From Ctenosaura bakeri (Eukaryota > Chordata > Lepidosauria > Squamata > Iguanidae), in the NCBI GenBank assembly GCA_948474755.1, contig CAOLHI010003121.1, positions 62,001-126,000 of the forward strand: DNA of 64,000 bases, given 5' to 3'. This document shows, piece after piece, positions 1 to 11,810 of the stretch. The position numbers and the translations under genes are program-made. The stretch's first letter is position 1; the number at the start of each line of letters is the position of its first letter. The notes beneath the pieces are model-generated. The model was not told the origin of the DNA. It saw only the letters and a program-made list of their open reading frames with translations, and made no database searches.

Positions 1-1276
1 AAAGGAGCACAGTGGGAATGCTCCCCTTCACATGCAACTGGCTGCCTCCAGAAGGGAACATGGCTGACACACACTTCCCTTCCACAGCGCAGCTGGGCTT
101 TTTCCCAGGCTGCGCTGGAGCAGGAAGTGCCTCCATCATGCTTTCTGCCCTTCCTCATGGCAGGCAAGAATGGGAGAGTCACACAATTACGGGTCATTGA
201 TGAGGAAATCAAATAAAACCTGCATAGCCAAATCTAATTCTGCTCTCTTGTGGCTGCTGTGTGTGTTATCTCCTGTAAAAGTGAGCTTCATGATGCCCAA
301 AAGAAGGGTGAATACTGAACCAAGGAAAGCTTCAAGTTCTATGTGCAGGTTAAATCACACTTCTGTGAGCAGCATCAACTCACACTGGTCCACAGTTCTG
401 TGTGTGCGCCAGTGCACTCATGAAACACGCATCTGTGCTGAAACCACTTCTCCCATTTCTATGGAGGGCACCGACCCAGCCATGCAAAGAATGTGCATAT
501 CAATACACTTCTTCTGCTACCCACAAATGGCGTTGTAAACGCAAACACTCCAAGTCCCATGCAAAATAGCTGGATCAGTCAGAATGATTAATAATCATGG
601 CTTGTGGGTGGTTCCTCTCCTCCACTACCAAATTTAGGTTGTTTTGCCAAAGGCATGATTGGGAGATAATGAAGGAAGAACAGATTTTATAATCTAAGCA
701 CTGTCATACAGAGTAGAAGAAATGGCCTGTAAGCAATTCAGGACACAAAATTCCAATGTGAAGCTATTCTCCTAAATTATTTTGGGCTGCTTGTTTGTCT
801 GTTTGTTTGCTTACAATGTCTATGTGCTGCCCAACTGGCAGTGCCCTCGGGGTGGTTTACAAAAATTGAAAAACACAATCAATAAATTTATGACATATCT
901 AATAACAACAAGTAAACCACCTCAAACAATGTACATATTAGAATGTGCATATTAGGATTTTGGGATCCATCAACGACATTTAAAAAGGAAAGCCAAAACT
1001 AAGACTGATAGGATGCCTGCTGGAAAGGAAAGCCTTAGCTTGGCATTCAAATGGTACCAATAAGTGTTCCAGTTGGATCTCTCTTGGGAGGGCATTCTGC
1101 AGACACTTTTAAAGAAAAGTAAGAAAAAGGGAGAAAAGAGATAAAAATAAAATAAATAAATAAAAGAACAAAATGAGTAAAAGTGACTTCCAATGTTCAG
1201 TAGTTATTAGGATATGCAATCAATCTATACCTCTCTCATCTATCACAATAACTCCTCATCCTCCTTTGTATATGCC
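1..1276. other. Intergenic, no gene seen; LINE-tail-like fragment
   Basis: No open frame here has support as a gene. An imperfect hairpin with 13-base arms lies at about 86-115. At about 805-890 the text resembles the 3' end of a reptile LINE (a 'ctgcccaactggcag...ggtggtttacaaa' type tail) and is followed by A-rich DNA, with an AAAT-rich run at 1,140-1,165. The family assignment is from memory of such tails and is weak. Confidence 0.35.
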
Positions 1277-1472
1277 TGTTGTTGTTATTGTTGTGTGCCT
1301 TCAAATCATTTTTGACTTATGGTGACCCAAAGGCAAAGCTATCATGGGGTTTTCTGGGGCCTGAGAGTGTGTGACTTGCCCATGGTCACCCAGTGTGTTT
1401 CTATGGCTGAGGGGAATCAAATCCTGGTCTCCAGGGTCACAGTCCGACGTTCATACCCCTATACCATGCTCA
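1277..1472 (-). repeat. tRNA-derived SINE (lizard type), minus strand
   Basis: Read on the minus strand this copy starts with a tRNA-like head whose B-box-like part is a variant of 'gattcgaatccc'. It continues through the conserved 'cactgggtgacc' and 'acttgcccatggtcaccc' block and ends in '...aaggcacacaacaataacaacaa'. Other copies of the same family lie at 8,200-8,432 (minus), 9,451-9,698 (plus), 11,267-11,391 (plus, truncated) and 21,704-21,894 (plus). Copies differ at many positions, so the insertions look old. Confidence 0.8.
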
Positions 1473-3581
1473 CTCCCAAAATATGCCTTCTAATATCTAA
1501 ATTCAAAGTTATACAATCATATATATAATTTTTACAGGAAGTCAATAAAGAGTTAATACTCTTTAGCAGAAACTACTGTTATTCTCCTAAATTAAACTAG
1601 ACAAATTAACTTCCTCACTCTAATTTAACAACAATCTAATCATAATGCAAAATATCAACTAAGTCCTTTTATTTTCATTAAACTAATTTTCCAGTTCTTT
1701 TCCAATTGTTTCTCCCTTCCTCAAGCTCTTTTCCAGCTGTGTCTCCCAAAAACTGATAATCAACCTCATTATGAAAATGTCTTTTTCCCTTTGAATTTTC
1801 CTTCGATATTTCCAAATTACATCCTTCTCTCATAATATTGTCCTTTATCATTGCCTAGGCCTCCAGCTTGCGTATCAATCAACTTAACTATCATTTTATA
1901 TAGTTTCTTAAAGTTCATATCCCCCCTGCAAAAAAGCTTTGTTTTATAACTTCTTTTACACTGGAGCAACTTCAAACATCAAGCAACAGAATAGTTTCTA
2001 CAATCCAGTAAATCCACTTGTTATTTTTTTTTTACTTATTCATATTTTAAATTTAACCCTTTGGGGTTTTGCCAAGCCTCTGCAATTATTGTACAAATTG
2101 GGCATCACTCATCAAATTCCATAAGACCTGAGGAAGCAACATCCTTCCATGAAACAGCTGCCTACTGATTTTATTGTCTTTCTCCTCTTCTTTTTCTAGC
2201 AGTCTAGTTGAAAACCAAATACCCTCAATGTTTTTTCAAGACTCCCCCACCTCCACCTCCACTGTTCTCTCTGATGACTTTATTGTAGATCTCTGAATTC
2301 GTCCTTCCAACATCTCAAACATCTCTGAATTCCTCCTTCCAACATCTCAACATCCAACTTCTCTTCTCCTTTACCATGTCTCCAATGTTATTCTCTCTAT
2401 TATTTTCCATAAAATCAGTACTCCCTCTGGCTCCTCTGAGATCATTTCTAACCCCCCTCCCCAAATAATCTTTATCTGGTTGCACGTGACCAACCATAAT
2501 TTTGTCTCCTGACTCCTGTATCTCCTCTTTATCTAATCATCTGATTTTCATCATATCATCATACAATCTGAAATTGTTAAGATCATTTTTCATCAGTTCA
2601 GATTCATCCAAAAACTCCTACCAAATCTTTGGATCCCATTCATCTTCTAGGGTTTGAATCATTCTTTCTATCAAGAGAAAACTTGGTAAATATAGAGGTA
2701 ACACCTTTGTCTCCACAGCAACTCCTCCACTCCAGTGTTGCAAAGTTGTAGCCTAACTACATAATTTCACTTGTTATTCAGGTTACTGTCAGTGGGACAA
2801 CAAAACCAATCCACTTTCTTATAACAAAATGATATCTTTCCTTAGTTCACTTTTATTACAGAGCACTTTAAAGAAAGATTAGTCTTTCAACTTTAAAAAG
2901 TACTTTTACAACTTTTAATATTATTATATATTTGGTCCACTTAAAAAAACTTTTTTTTAGTTCACACTTTTTCTGCTTTCAAAATATGTTCTTAAAAAAC
3001 CTTACAAGTAGTTGTTAAAGTTACTCGTATTAGTATGTAAAGCAGGAAACTCACTGAGGTATTGATGTCACTACTGAATCAAAGATCTATTTTAGGTCAA
3101 AGAATTCCAGATGTTTTAAAGAAGTACCTAAGAAAGTGAGATACGGTCTTCGTGGCCTTTCTAGACTTATATACAGTGGTATGAGCTTATTGGAATTTCC
3201 CCATTCTCATCCAGCACTTTGCTTGTATTCAACTCCTATGGTCTGAAGTTTAGCAAGGATCCCAAACCTTTTGTGGGAAATCTCTACATTGTCCCTTTCT
3301 CCAGGGAGAGAATTACCAGTCAGAATTTGCCTCCAAGCTGGAGACTGTCACCACTGCAGCTTTCCTTTTCACACAGCTTTCCATGAAGGGCTGTCAGCCT
3401 GCCATGAACTTACCTGCAAGTGTGCTCTTCTGAAGACACTTTTATTCAATACTACATGCTCATAATCCATCTAGGAAACTTCAAATTTTGGTTTTTCTTT
3501 TTCTTGCTTTTTCAGTTTGGTTTTCTCTATAGTAAGAATATCTGACAGCTTTCCAGATCATGTCATACATCTAATGAAAAA
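1473..3581. other. AT-rich intergenic DNA, no gene seen
   Basis: The stretch is low in GC and has many homopolymer runs. A near-duplicate of about 25 bases ('ctctgaattc(g/c)tccttccaacatctcaa') occurs at about 2,293 and 2,324. The short open frames are spurious: they have no conserved motif and no exon-like splice context. I see nothing else. Confidence 0.5.
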
Positions 3582-3800
3582 GGCTCTGGTGGTGGAGTGG
3601 TTAAATGCCAGTACTGCAGTCATAAGGTTGTGAGTTTGATTCTGCAGGGCTCCATTTTGACTCAGCCTTCCATCCTTCCACAGGTCAGTAAAATGAGTAC
3701 CCAGCTTGTTGGAGGCAATTAGCTAACACATTGTAATCTGCTTAGAGAGCACTTAGTTGATAAGTGGTATAGAAATACACATGCTATTGCTATTGCTCTG
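3582..3800 (+). repeat. Sauria/ACA-type tRNA SINE
   Basis: The copy begins 'ggctctggtggtggagtgg' and has a B-box-like 'gtgagtttgattctg'. It then runs through the characteristic 'gactcagccttccatccttcc', 'ggtcagtaaaatgagtaccc' and 'gcttagagagcactt' blocks and ends in a 'gctattgctattgct' tail. This order matches the lizard SINE group with a tRNA head and a LINE-derived tail, and differs from the SINE family at 1,277-1,472. The family name is from memory. Confidence 0.8.
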
Positions 3801-4195
3801 ACATTTGCTACAATAAACCTGAGTTTGGTAAAATTATTTATTTGGACTTCAGCTGCTAAGAACCTCTCACCAATACAACCAATGGCCATGCTGGTTGGAA
3901 GAACCCTGTTATAATCCCCAAATGACATCTCCATACTCTGCCATAAATGTTTTAAATCTAGTTTTACAGTCAGAAGTATCAAATAGCAAAGAAACCTTGT
4001 AAAGTAGACCCACAAAAGTTATGAGCTTGCCCCTTAATCCAGCCTCCTTGTTGAGGCAGGGAGTGGCAGAAGATGAATAAAGAGGCATTTCTATGCTGGG
4101 CAGACAGAAGAGTGCTTCCATTCCTCTTCTGGCAGTTTATTCGTTTCTTTGCTGGACTCAGGAGAGGGAAAGAGCATTCCACCAATATATTTGCT

Positions 4196-4430
4196 TATGT
4201 GTGTGCGCGCCTTCAAGTCATCTGTTGACTTATGGTGACCTCATGACTTTCGTAGGGTTTTATCAGGCAAGGACTACTCAGAGGTGGTTTTGTCAGTTCC
4301 TTCTGAAACATAACCTAAATATCTGATATTAGTTGGTGGTATCCCATCCAGGTACTAATCATGCCTGACCCTGCTTCACTTCCAAGATCAGTTGAGATTT
4401 GGTGCCTTTAGGAATTCCTGTATGGAATTC
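4196..4430 (-). repeat. SINE with 5S-rRNA-derived head, minus strand
   Basis: On the minus strand the copy starts with a 5S-rRNA-like block. On the plus strand, 4,306-4,430 reads as a diverged reverse complement of vertebrate 5S rRNA: 'atcccatccaggtactaat', 'cctgaccctgcttcactt' and 'ccaagatcagttgagat' are the recognisable pieces, covering the internal promoter region. The 3' part at 4,196-4,290 carries the same 'gtgccttcaagtca...gacttatggtgacc' tail as the tRNA-headed SINEs. This is the SINE3-like arrangement of a 5S head on a shared LINE-recognition tail. The copy is decayed and is not a functional 5S gene. Confidence 0.7.
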
Positions 4431-7400
4431 ATGCACTCCTGCATGCACTTTCTGCTTGCCTGAGCTACAAAACTGCGGTCAAATCCATTCTAGTCTGTTT
4501 AACTTGTTGCTGCAGATGGTAAAGTCAAATTGGGAAAGAGTTCCATTTCAGTCGTCTGGAAAAAAAAAAGACACGCTCTACACACAGAAAGACACAAAAG
4601 TCATGCTGGATAAAAGCTAGACTGACTCCTTCATGCTGATTTGAAGGTAACAAGATAACATTCAAACATGTCATTCCCTAGTTTTGATGTCAGACATGGA
4701 ACCTGAAGAGGTACAGGCGAGAAATACCTCTACTATTTGATCCATCTGGGTGCATAAAACAGGGGTTCACTATTCAAAATAGCCCCAGGTACCAGATTCA
4801 GTGCTGGGCCCAAGAAGAGCCATTTCATCAATGCCCAGCATAAACACAGAGACCTAAATCTAATTATTAGTCATAGCTAGAGTAGGCCTGTTGCATCTAC
4901 GGAAATTCGATAAATCAATACTTACATACGCAAAGGGATTTTGTAACACTTTTGACACTAACTCAAGCCCTTTCCACAGGAGGCTTGTGTACAGACATGG
5001 AGACATGAGAGGAGCAGGACCGCGACAACACTTCTGCAAAACGTTGTCACGGTCCCATCCTCTTCCCGTCACCAGCCGTGGTTATGAAATTAATCTTATT
5101 CCAAGTTCAAACAACTTTTACATGTCTAAGCGCAAACATAGATGTTTCAAAATGTCAAAATCTGATAAGTGTTTTTGGAGAGGAACTGGGGTATCCTCCC
5201 ACTTGAATCAGGATAAGGGTGAAACCAGGAGGATTGTGCAAAGAGGTGAATAGAAGGGCATGTGGGCCATTGGTGCTGAGTTATTGCTGGGTCACTTGAT
5301 CATTTCTGTCAGGTGTCACCATGCTCCCGTTTTGGATCAGTGGCACTGAGCAGTCTATCCCATTTCTTGTTTGGTGTTTTTGTACCAGACCTATGCAGAG
5401 CTTTGACTCTTTGTGTATTCACTGTTTACAGCCTGCACGCTCGTGATTGCTCAATAGCCTTTAATTGATCTTTTACCAGCCCCTAGGGATATTCAAATAT
5501 GTTCATGCATGGTGGGAAATATATCCCTAAAATTGCAGTTGCCATGACTTCCCCTACTGTGTGAGCAAAGACAATCTGACATAACCAGAACATGACCACA
5601 TAAATACACTAATTTAATGCTGTGATAGGAGACTTGTGTGATTCAAGTTGCATTAAAAGGAATGTGTGCAGCTTTGGAGCAGCCAAACAGGAGGAGATTA
5701 ATCCATGCTGGAACAGGGAAACAGCCTTGCTCTAGATTGGGGGTGACAACTGTCAGAGGCTAGGAGGCCACATTGGAGGATTGTTCCCACTCCCACAACC
5801 CCTGCAAAAAAATCTCTAGATTTAGATTTAGATCTAAACCTAGGCAGCATGGACACATTTTGCCATGTTTTAGAGACCACTAGGTTATTTTAGGCGCAGG
5901 AGTGACTTGAAAAGCACTTTCTCTTTACTATCTTTTTTTTTTTTTAAAGTCTCCCCAGGGAGGTCAAGATATGGTGAAAATACCCCTCACACAGAAGACT
6001 TAGAAGCCTTTGAGGGCATTTTCTTCCTACCCTAAGGCCCAGAAAAAGAGCCCTGGAGGCTGCAAGTGATTTGTGGGCTGTCCTTTGCCCACCCATGAAG
6101 TAGATTCATTCCTGGAGGTTAAAACTATGAATACTACGTGGCCTGCACTCCAAATGTAACCTAATGCCCTTGGACCTTGAACTAAGGTCAGCCTGTGCGT
6201 TTCATGCAATACAGTGGACACCATATTGCTGCTAGCATCAGGCAGCAAAATGTCTTGGATGAGCCATGTTTGCTTTCATCCTGGCTACGTCCTTTCAATT
6301 TGTTTCCTCTCTTCCATGCCAAATGCATGGTGCTTTCACTCAAGAGTCTGCAGAGGACATATGTCTGGGTGGATTCCAGAAGTAAGAAAATGCAAGGCCA
6401 GTACACCTTTTTTTGGTTGAAATAGAGAAAAGACAGGGAGTGCCAAAACTGAACAATCCCAAACTGCAGTTTGGGCACTTGGACAGCATTCAGATGCTTG
6501 CAATATCTCAATTCTTTTCCAGATTGTAAGGAAGTGGAAGTAATGGAAAATGACAGCAATAATGGAAATAAGTTTTAACAAGATGAGTAAATTGATGCCC
6601 AGAGTTTATTCAATTACAGTGAGAGAGGGAAGGCGGGAGAAGTAATTGCCGGAAAGTGTAATGTACTTGCCTGCCCTACACAGCAATGACTAACTTTGTC
6701 ATGATTGAGCATTCTGTCTCATGTGTGAATGGCAAATTGAATTCATGCTGCTGTCATAATCGTTCCTTAGAGCTTCACAGAAAGGCAGACAAAGAGAGTG
6801 ATTCACCCAGAAATGGTTCTATATTCTTGGGGACTTACAAATAATTACACTGAACCAGAGATAGGGTTGCAGAACTGTGTTAAAAACCAATAATACAAAT
6901 GTACTCCCATAATCAAAGACAGCCCATAAAGAGGAAAAAAGAACTAGGCTTTGTACTGATCTGTTTGCAATAAAAGACTGAACACAGTGTACCCAGAACA
7001 ATGGAACATAGTACGTTTAATGCACCGAGATACTGCATTGCAGGACCTCCTTGCACACGTTATGCATGCTGAATTGTTCAGTTCTCCGATGTTCTGGACA
7101 GGGAAGTAAAATCCAATGAGCCTTTGATCAAATTTCTCAAAACGTTCAGTGTATTTCTATTATTAATGAAAAAGAAGATTATTCCAGTTATTCAGTTTAT
7201 AGTTATTTTCACAACTGAGATTGGATAGACCAGTGGTTTAACTTCAGTTAATGCAACAGTCTAAAATCTACATTTGCATGAAAGTGTCCATGGTTCTCTT
7301 TCAGGTGCTTTCATAATGCATCTATCAGGAAACTGCTTATTCATTAAAAGTGATAAGCTTAAACATTTGAAGTGACTACTGTACTTCAGAAGATATATTG

Positions 7401-8199
7401 ATGTTGTTTGTACATAAATTGCTTTAATAGCGTCAAGCGTTAATGCATCAATAACGTAAGAAATCATCAGCAAAACTACCCACATATTCCTTTTAGTGTC
7501 AGCTCAGCTGTGATGCAGCACATTCCATGTTGCTCAGATCTATAATGCCACTTTTGTTTCATTCTACACCCATTATATGAAATGTAGTCTGGATATTAGT
7601 GCCTGAGAATGATGTACAACAACATGCACCATCTGCCTGATTAACTCCATGAAAGACTGTCTCTTTACTTTCCCCCTTTTGGCTTGACGGCATCCAGATA
7701 TCACTACTTTGTTCATGTAAGCAGGCTTGTTAATGACACTCTCTGTATAAAAAAGTTACTCGTCTAAATGAACACCAGTGAAATGGAATGCTTATTTTAC
7801 CTGGTGAAAGCAACCTGGTAATCTATCAGTTGTGCTTTTAATGGGCCTGTCTTGCAAGGAGTTGAAGTTCGTAGCCCATTCATTACTATGCTGAGGAGGA
7901 TGCATTTCCAGTGGCCAGCCTCATAGATAGAGGAAGGACAAGAATGCTTAGGTAGCAGAATGTGCAATACAGTCTGCCTTAACCTAGTGCCTTTCAGATG
8001 TTTTGAACTACAATTGCCACTAGACCCCACCTGCATACCCAATGGCCAGATACAATAGGAAATACAGTCAAGATCAAGATAGATTTTATACTGCCTTCTT
8101 TTTTGTGTAAGGGGTCCCTATGCCAGTATTTTCTAAATATTACAGGCAAGTTTCAGTAAATGCTGCATGGCATTCTCTGTGTTAATCAGATCTGCCTGT
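4431..8199. other. Intergenic, no gene seen; diverged repeat pieces
   Basis: No exon-like reading frame could be supported. At 5,715-5,882 there is a repeat that recurs at about 22,995-23,160 (separate entry). At 7,978-8,045 the text resembles a common vertebrate hAT-type fragment ('cctttcagatgttttgaact', 'acaattgccac'). The rest appears unique, with T-rich runs at 5,931-5,945. Confidence 0.4.
5715..5882 (+). repeat. Dispersed repeat, first of two direct copies
   Basis: It shares an ordered series of blocks with 22,995-23,160. These are a 'ggcaactg' or 'gacaactg' start, a 'ggccacattgg' or 'ggccacactgg' block, 'aaaaaaatct' and a 'ggacattttcatcatatgttgga'-like end. Similarity is clear but moderate. 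The family is unrecognised. No coding potential is seen. Confidence 0.4.
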
Positions 8200-8432
8200 G
8201 TTGTGTGCTGTCAGTAAGTTGCTCGCTTATGGCTACCATAAGGTGCACTTATCATGGGGTTTTCTTGGCAAGATTTGTACAGAGAGGTGTTTGCCTTTGC
8301 CTCCTTCTGAGGCTGAGAGAGGGTGACTTGCCTAAGTTCACCCAGTGGGTTTTCCATGGCCAGGCAGGGATGCAAACCCTACTCTCCAGAGTCATAGTCC
8401 AACGCTCAAACCACTACACCATGGTGGCTCTC
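8200..8432 (-). repeat. tRNA-derived SINE (lizard type), minus strand
   Basis: Same family as 1,277-1,472 and nearly full length. Plus-strand text runs from 'gtgtgctgtcagtaagttgc' through 'atcatggggttttcttggca', the 'cacccagtgggttttccatgg' block and the reversed B-box area to 'accatggtggctctc'. A (GT)n run of about 25 bases with interruptions lies shortly beyond it, at 8,555-8,580. Confidence 0.85.
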
Positions 8433-9450
8433 CTGTGTTACATGCAAATATGATATACTGCTGCTCTGGGAGAAATACTTGATTTTTAAAGGCCATATGA
8501 ATGGAATTGTATCATTTTGTAACATCATTTCATCTTCTTTATTCAGGGTGTGTGGGGTATATGTGTGTATGTGTGTGTGTAAACACACATGCATATATTC
8601 AGCAGATGTATACTAGCAAAGACCATCATTACTTTAATGCAGGGAATGTATAACAGAGGGTTCAGAGACTATTCCAGCCTCTTTTTCATGCCCCCTGAAA
8701 ATTGACAGGTTGCACCTGCTCCTTTTTTCAAAATTGGAGTGACCAGAAAAACACTTCTGGTTTTGAAAGAGGAGAGAACGTATTTAGAGTCCAAAACAGG
8801 CTTGGGAGTTAGCCTTAAATGGGCAGCCATGCCTTCTGTGGGCACTACTGACCCTTGTGGGACTTTTTTTTTTTTTTTTTTGTGCCCAGGCAGACTGAAG
8901 GTCAGCAGGTGCACAGCAGGGCCTGGGAGGCACACTGGAGCTCACACGGCCTGTTGAGCTTTACATTTCTCACCTGATGCTTGAAAGAAAATAAGAGGGT
9001 TTTTTTTCCATCATGGCTGTTGTCTCTTGTGTTGACCATTACCCCAGTTTAAAATGCTGTCCCCCTTTCTACCAGTTGGGCCCTGGAGAATTAGTGGACT
9101 TGGTTGTCACTGCTAATTCCTTCAGAGTCAAAACTATTTAGCCTTTTCTCCTTCTTGCTCCCTTTTGTTGTTGCATGGGAGGCTTGGGAATTATTAATGT
9201 TGAAAGGTGTTCCCTCCTCCTTTCTCTCCTCCTACCATTGTCATGAATCCTCCTTCCTCCATGGTGTTTTGAATGTGCACCCAAAAAGCTCTGCAAGTCT
9301 GTTGGATTGTTCTACAAGAAAATGCCTCTTTACAGTTCTGGAGTTTGGTAGGCAAGGACTGAAAAACACTGCATGGGAGTGTGCCAAGTATTATAGAGAG
9401 GGCAAGAAAACCTTTTGTAGATTGGTCCAGTTTGGGAGCAAGAATAAGAC

Positions 9451-9698
9451 TGAGAGCTAGTGTTATGTAGTGGTTTGAGCACTGGACTATGACTGTGGAG
9501 TCCAGAGTTCTAATCCCTTGGCCATGGAAACCCACTGGGTGACCTTAGGTAAGCCACTCTCTTTTAGCCTCAGAGGAAGGCAAAGGAAACTCCACTCTGA
9601 ACAAATCTTGCCAAGCGAGCCCTGTGATGAGATCACTGTAGGGTTGCTAAAAGTCAGAAGCAACTTGAAGGCACACCAAAACAACATAACAACAATAA
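9451..9698 (+). repeat. tRNA-derived SINE (lizard type)
   Basis: A nearly full-length plus-strand copy. It begins 'tgagagctagtgttatgtag', has 'gagttctaatcccttgg' in the B-box area, then 'aaacccactgggtgacctta', 'caaatcttgccaag' and 'agaagcaacttgaaggcaca', and ends in an AACAAC/AACAATAA tail. It is a good reference copy for the tail shared with the 5S-headed SINE at 4,196-4,430. Confidence 0.85.
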
Positions 9699-9973
9699 GG
9701 CTGGCAAACCACAGCCCCAAACAGGAATGTGCTAGCCTGTCTCTTACATTGCTTGGGAATAATGCACATCCATAGTAGAGAAAACTGATATATTAATGTT
9801 AATCATATCAATGGCATCAAAGACATAAGGTACCTTTTCTCCCAACAAAATTCCTTGTGATTTTGAAGGCATTTCCCAAGAATGACAGCAGCAGTAGGGT
9901 TTGCATTTCCTACAATGTCTCTCTCATCCAATATTGACTCCCCAGCTGTTCTTGGCAAAGTATGTCACTCTAA

Positions 9974-10439
9974 GGCCTTTTCCGTACCGGGTTATTAAAA
10001 CGGTGCAGACCGACCTCCAATGGAGGTCTTCTGCACCATAGAGTGGACTGGGGCAGACTACTTTTTGTAGTTCCGTACCTCAGTCCACTCCGGAGCGACT
10101 GGAACTGGTCGTGCAGCGTGTTTTTTAAAAACCTCTTTTTAGAGATTTTTAAAAAGCACGGAGTGCGTGACTCCGTGTCGCTCCGTCGCCACGCTCCAGT
10201 GCAGATTTGCAGGCACGCACAAGTGCGTGCCTGCAGATGTGCCGGGGGCGGACTTAGGCTGGCGAGCTTATCCGGTTGGTGGATAGCCTCCCCCAACCGG
10301 AAGCCACCATTTTGGACGCTGGAGCAGTGCGGAGCAACGAACTCGCACTGCTCCTCGTCCCAATGGACTTGCCTGGACCCACCAAAAAGCCGGTGAGTAG
10401 CGGCGGGGAGCGTTTCCCTCGCCGCATGCAGAAAGGGCC
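9974..10439 (+). mobile_element. Harbinger-type nonautonomous transposon, copy 1
   Basis: A 466-base GC-rich element. Its ends read GGCCTTTTCCGTAC on the left and, reverse complemented, GGCCCTTTCTGCATG on the right. It is bounded by TAA on both sides (9,971-9,973 and 10,440-10,442). A 3-base TAA duplication with GGCC-starting terminal repeats fits the PIF/Harbinger pattern. An inverted relative, copy 2, lies at 14,021-14,519 and shares the interior ('ggaggtcttctgcacc', 'cagtccactcc', 'ggagcagtgcg' and others). No transposase frame is present, so it would need an enzyme supplied elsewhere. Short open frames inside it are not genes. Confidence 0.8.
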
Positions 10440-11266
10440 TAAGGTGGTGGCAGTAAGTACAAAATGCAATCAGCAGCAAAGAAAAGGAAAGAAGGAAGAG
10501 CAGGAAAAGGAAGCCTGTAGTGCACTAGCTCATGGAGTAAAGCTGTGAGAAGAGACAAAGGCTTGTCATTACAGAAAATAAGAGAAAGAGTGGGTGAGTG
10601 GTAGATGAGAGATGGGCTAGTGGAAGGAATGACATGCTTGGAAAGTGTGTGGGTCAGAACAGAAAAACATGTGATGAAGTGTCAGAAGGAGAACCTAAGA
10701 GTGGGGAGACAAGAGGAAGAGATGGCAAGACCCCAGAGATGAACAGTGATGAAGACACATAGAAGAATAGATGTAGAGGAATTATAATTATCATTACAAA
10801 AGTGGAATAGTATGGCTACTTCTACAGATGATTTTCATCGTTGTTCGGAAGATTATAATCAAACATAGACTGCTATAAATGAGTCAATATTCATCTGGCC
10901 AAGAGAGCAAATCTGTGGCTGGCATTCTGCTAGTAATATGTTTGTGCGTAAGTCGTGCTGTGCACGCACAGGGAATTATTCACCTTAGTGCCACAGATGT
11001 ATTCTGCTAAAAGCAATGGAAACATTGTTGCTCATTCAGCTATATTGTACATTGCAGATTTGCACTGTGCATTGTACATTGTACAATGGCATCTAATCAC
11101 TTACATGTATTGCTATTCTTCTTGGGGGTTGTGTAGTTCTAATGCAGTATATCTCCACATGCAGATATTTACTTTACTCTGAGGAGAGGTTGAATGATTG
11201 CAACCTATGTGTTTATTTGGACATAAACCCCATTGAATTCAATGGTATTTAACCCCAGCTAAGCTT

Positions 11267-11391
11267 GACCATGGAAACTTACTGGATGACTTTGGGCACA
11301 TCGTGTACTCTCAGCCCCAGATAACCTGTAATAGGTTTGCCTAAGGGTCTCCATAAGTCAGAAACGAGGTGAAGGCACACAACAGCAACAA
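11267..11391 (+). repeat. tRNA-derived SINE, 5'-truncated
   Basis: Only the 3' half of the family at 9,451-9,698 is present: 'gaccatggaaacttactgga', 'ataagtcagaaacgaggtga' and 'aggcacacaacagcaacaa'. The tRNA-like head is missing. Confidence 0.7.
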
Positions 11392-11603
11392 GTTTGTGTC
11401 AGTGTAGCCTTAGGGAACAAATTGTGATATCACAAGATCAAATTTTGCTCAAGATGGACTCAGTAAGTTAAGCCACTTGCAAGTGTAACCCTCAGCTGTA
11501 ACATGAGGATGGAAATATCTCTTTGCCTTACATGGATGCTGTAAGGGTAATTGACTGAGAAAATGCACATAAAGAGCTCTTAAGTACAATATGAATACAG
11601 ATA

Positions 11604-11810
11604 TGGTGTGTGAGCTTACTGGTTAGAGTGTTGGACTAACAAGTGAAAGATCCAAGTCCAAGCCCTCCATGAACTTTACTGAGTGACCTTGGGATGATCA
11701 TTTGCTTTCACTCTGACCTACAGCACAGGGATGTTGTAGGGATAAAGTAGGAAGGAAGAGTGCCAGGAACCCTGCCTTAAACTCATTTGAAAATTAAACT
11801 AACTAAATTA
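11604..11810 (+). repeat. tRNA-SINE-like repeat, diverged
   Basis: The head 'actggttagagtgttggact' resembles a tRNA A-box region, followed by 'ccaagtccaagccc' in the B-box position and 'gagtgaccttggg'. The end, 'ttaaactcatttgaaaatta', differs from the other SINEs here. It is probably a related but separate family. Confidence 0.4.

Noticed and set aside
4306..4430. A 5S rRNA gene
   Set aside because: It is too diverged and is joined to a SINE tail, so it is a 5S-derived SINE head.
10043..10548. Frames of 90-169 codons around 10.0-10.5 kb
   Set aside because: They fall in a Harbinger-type MITE that has a TAA duplication and no transposase similarity.
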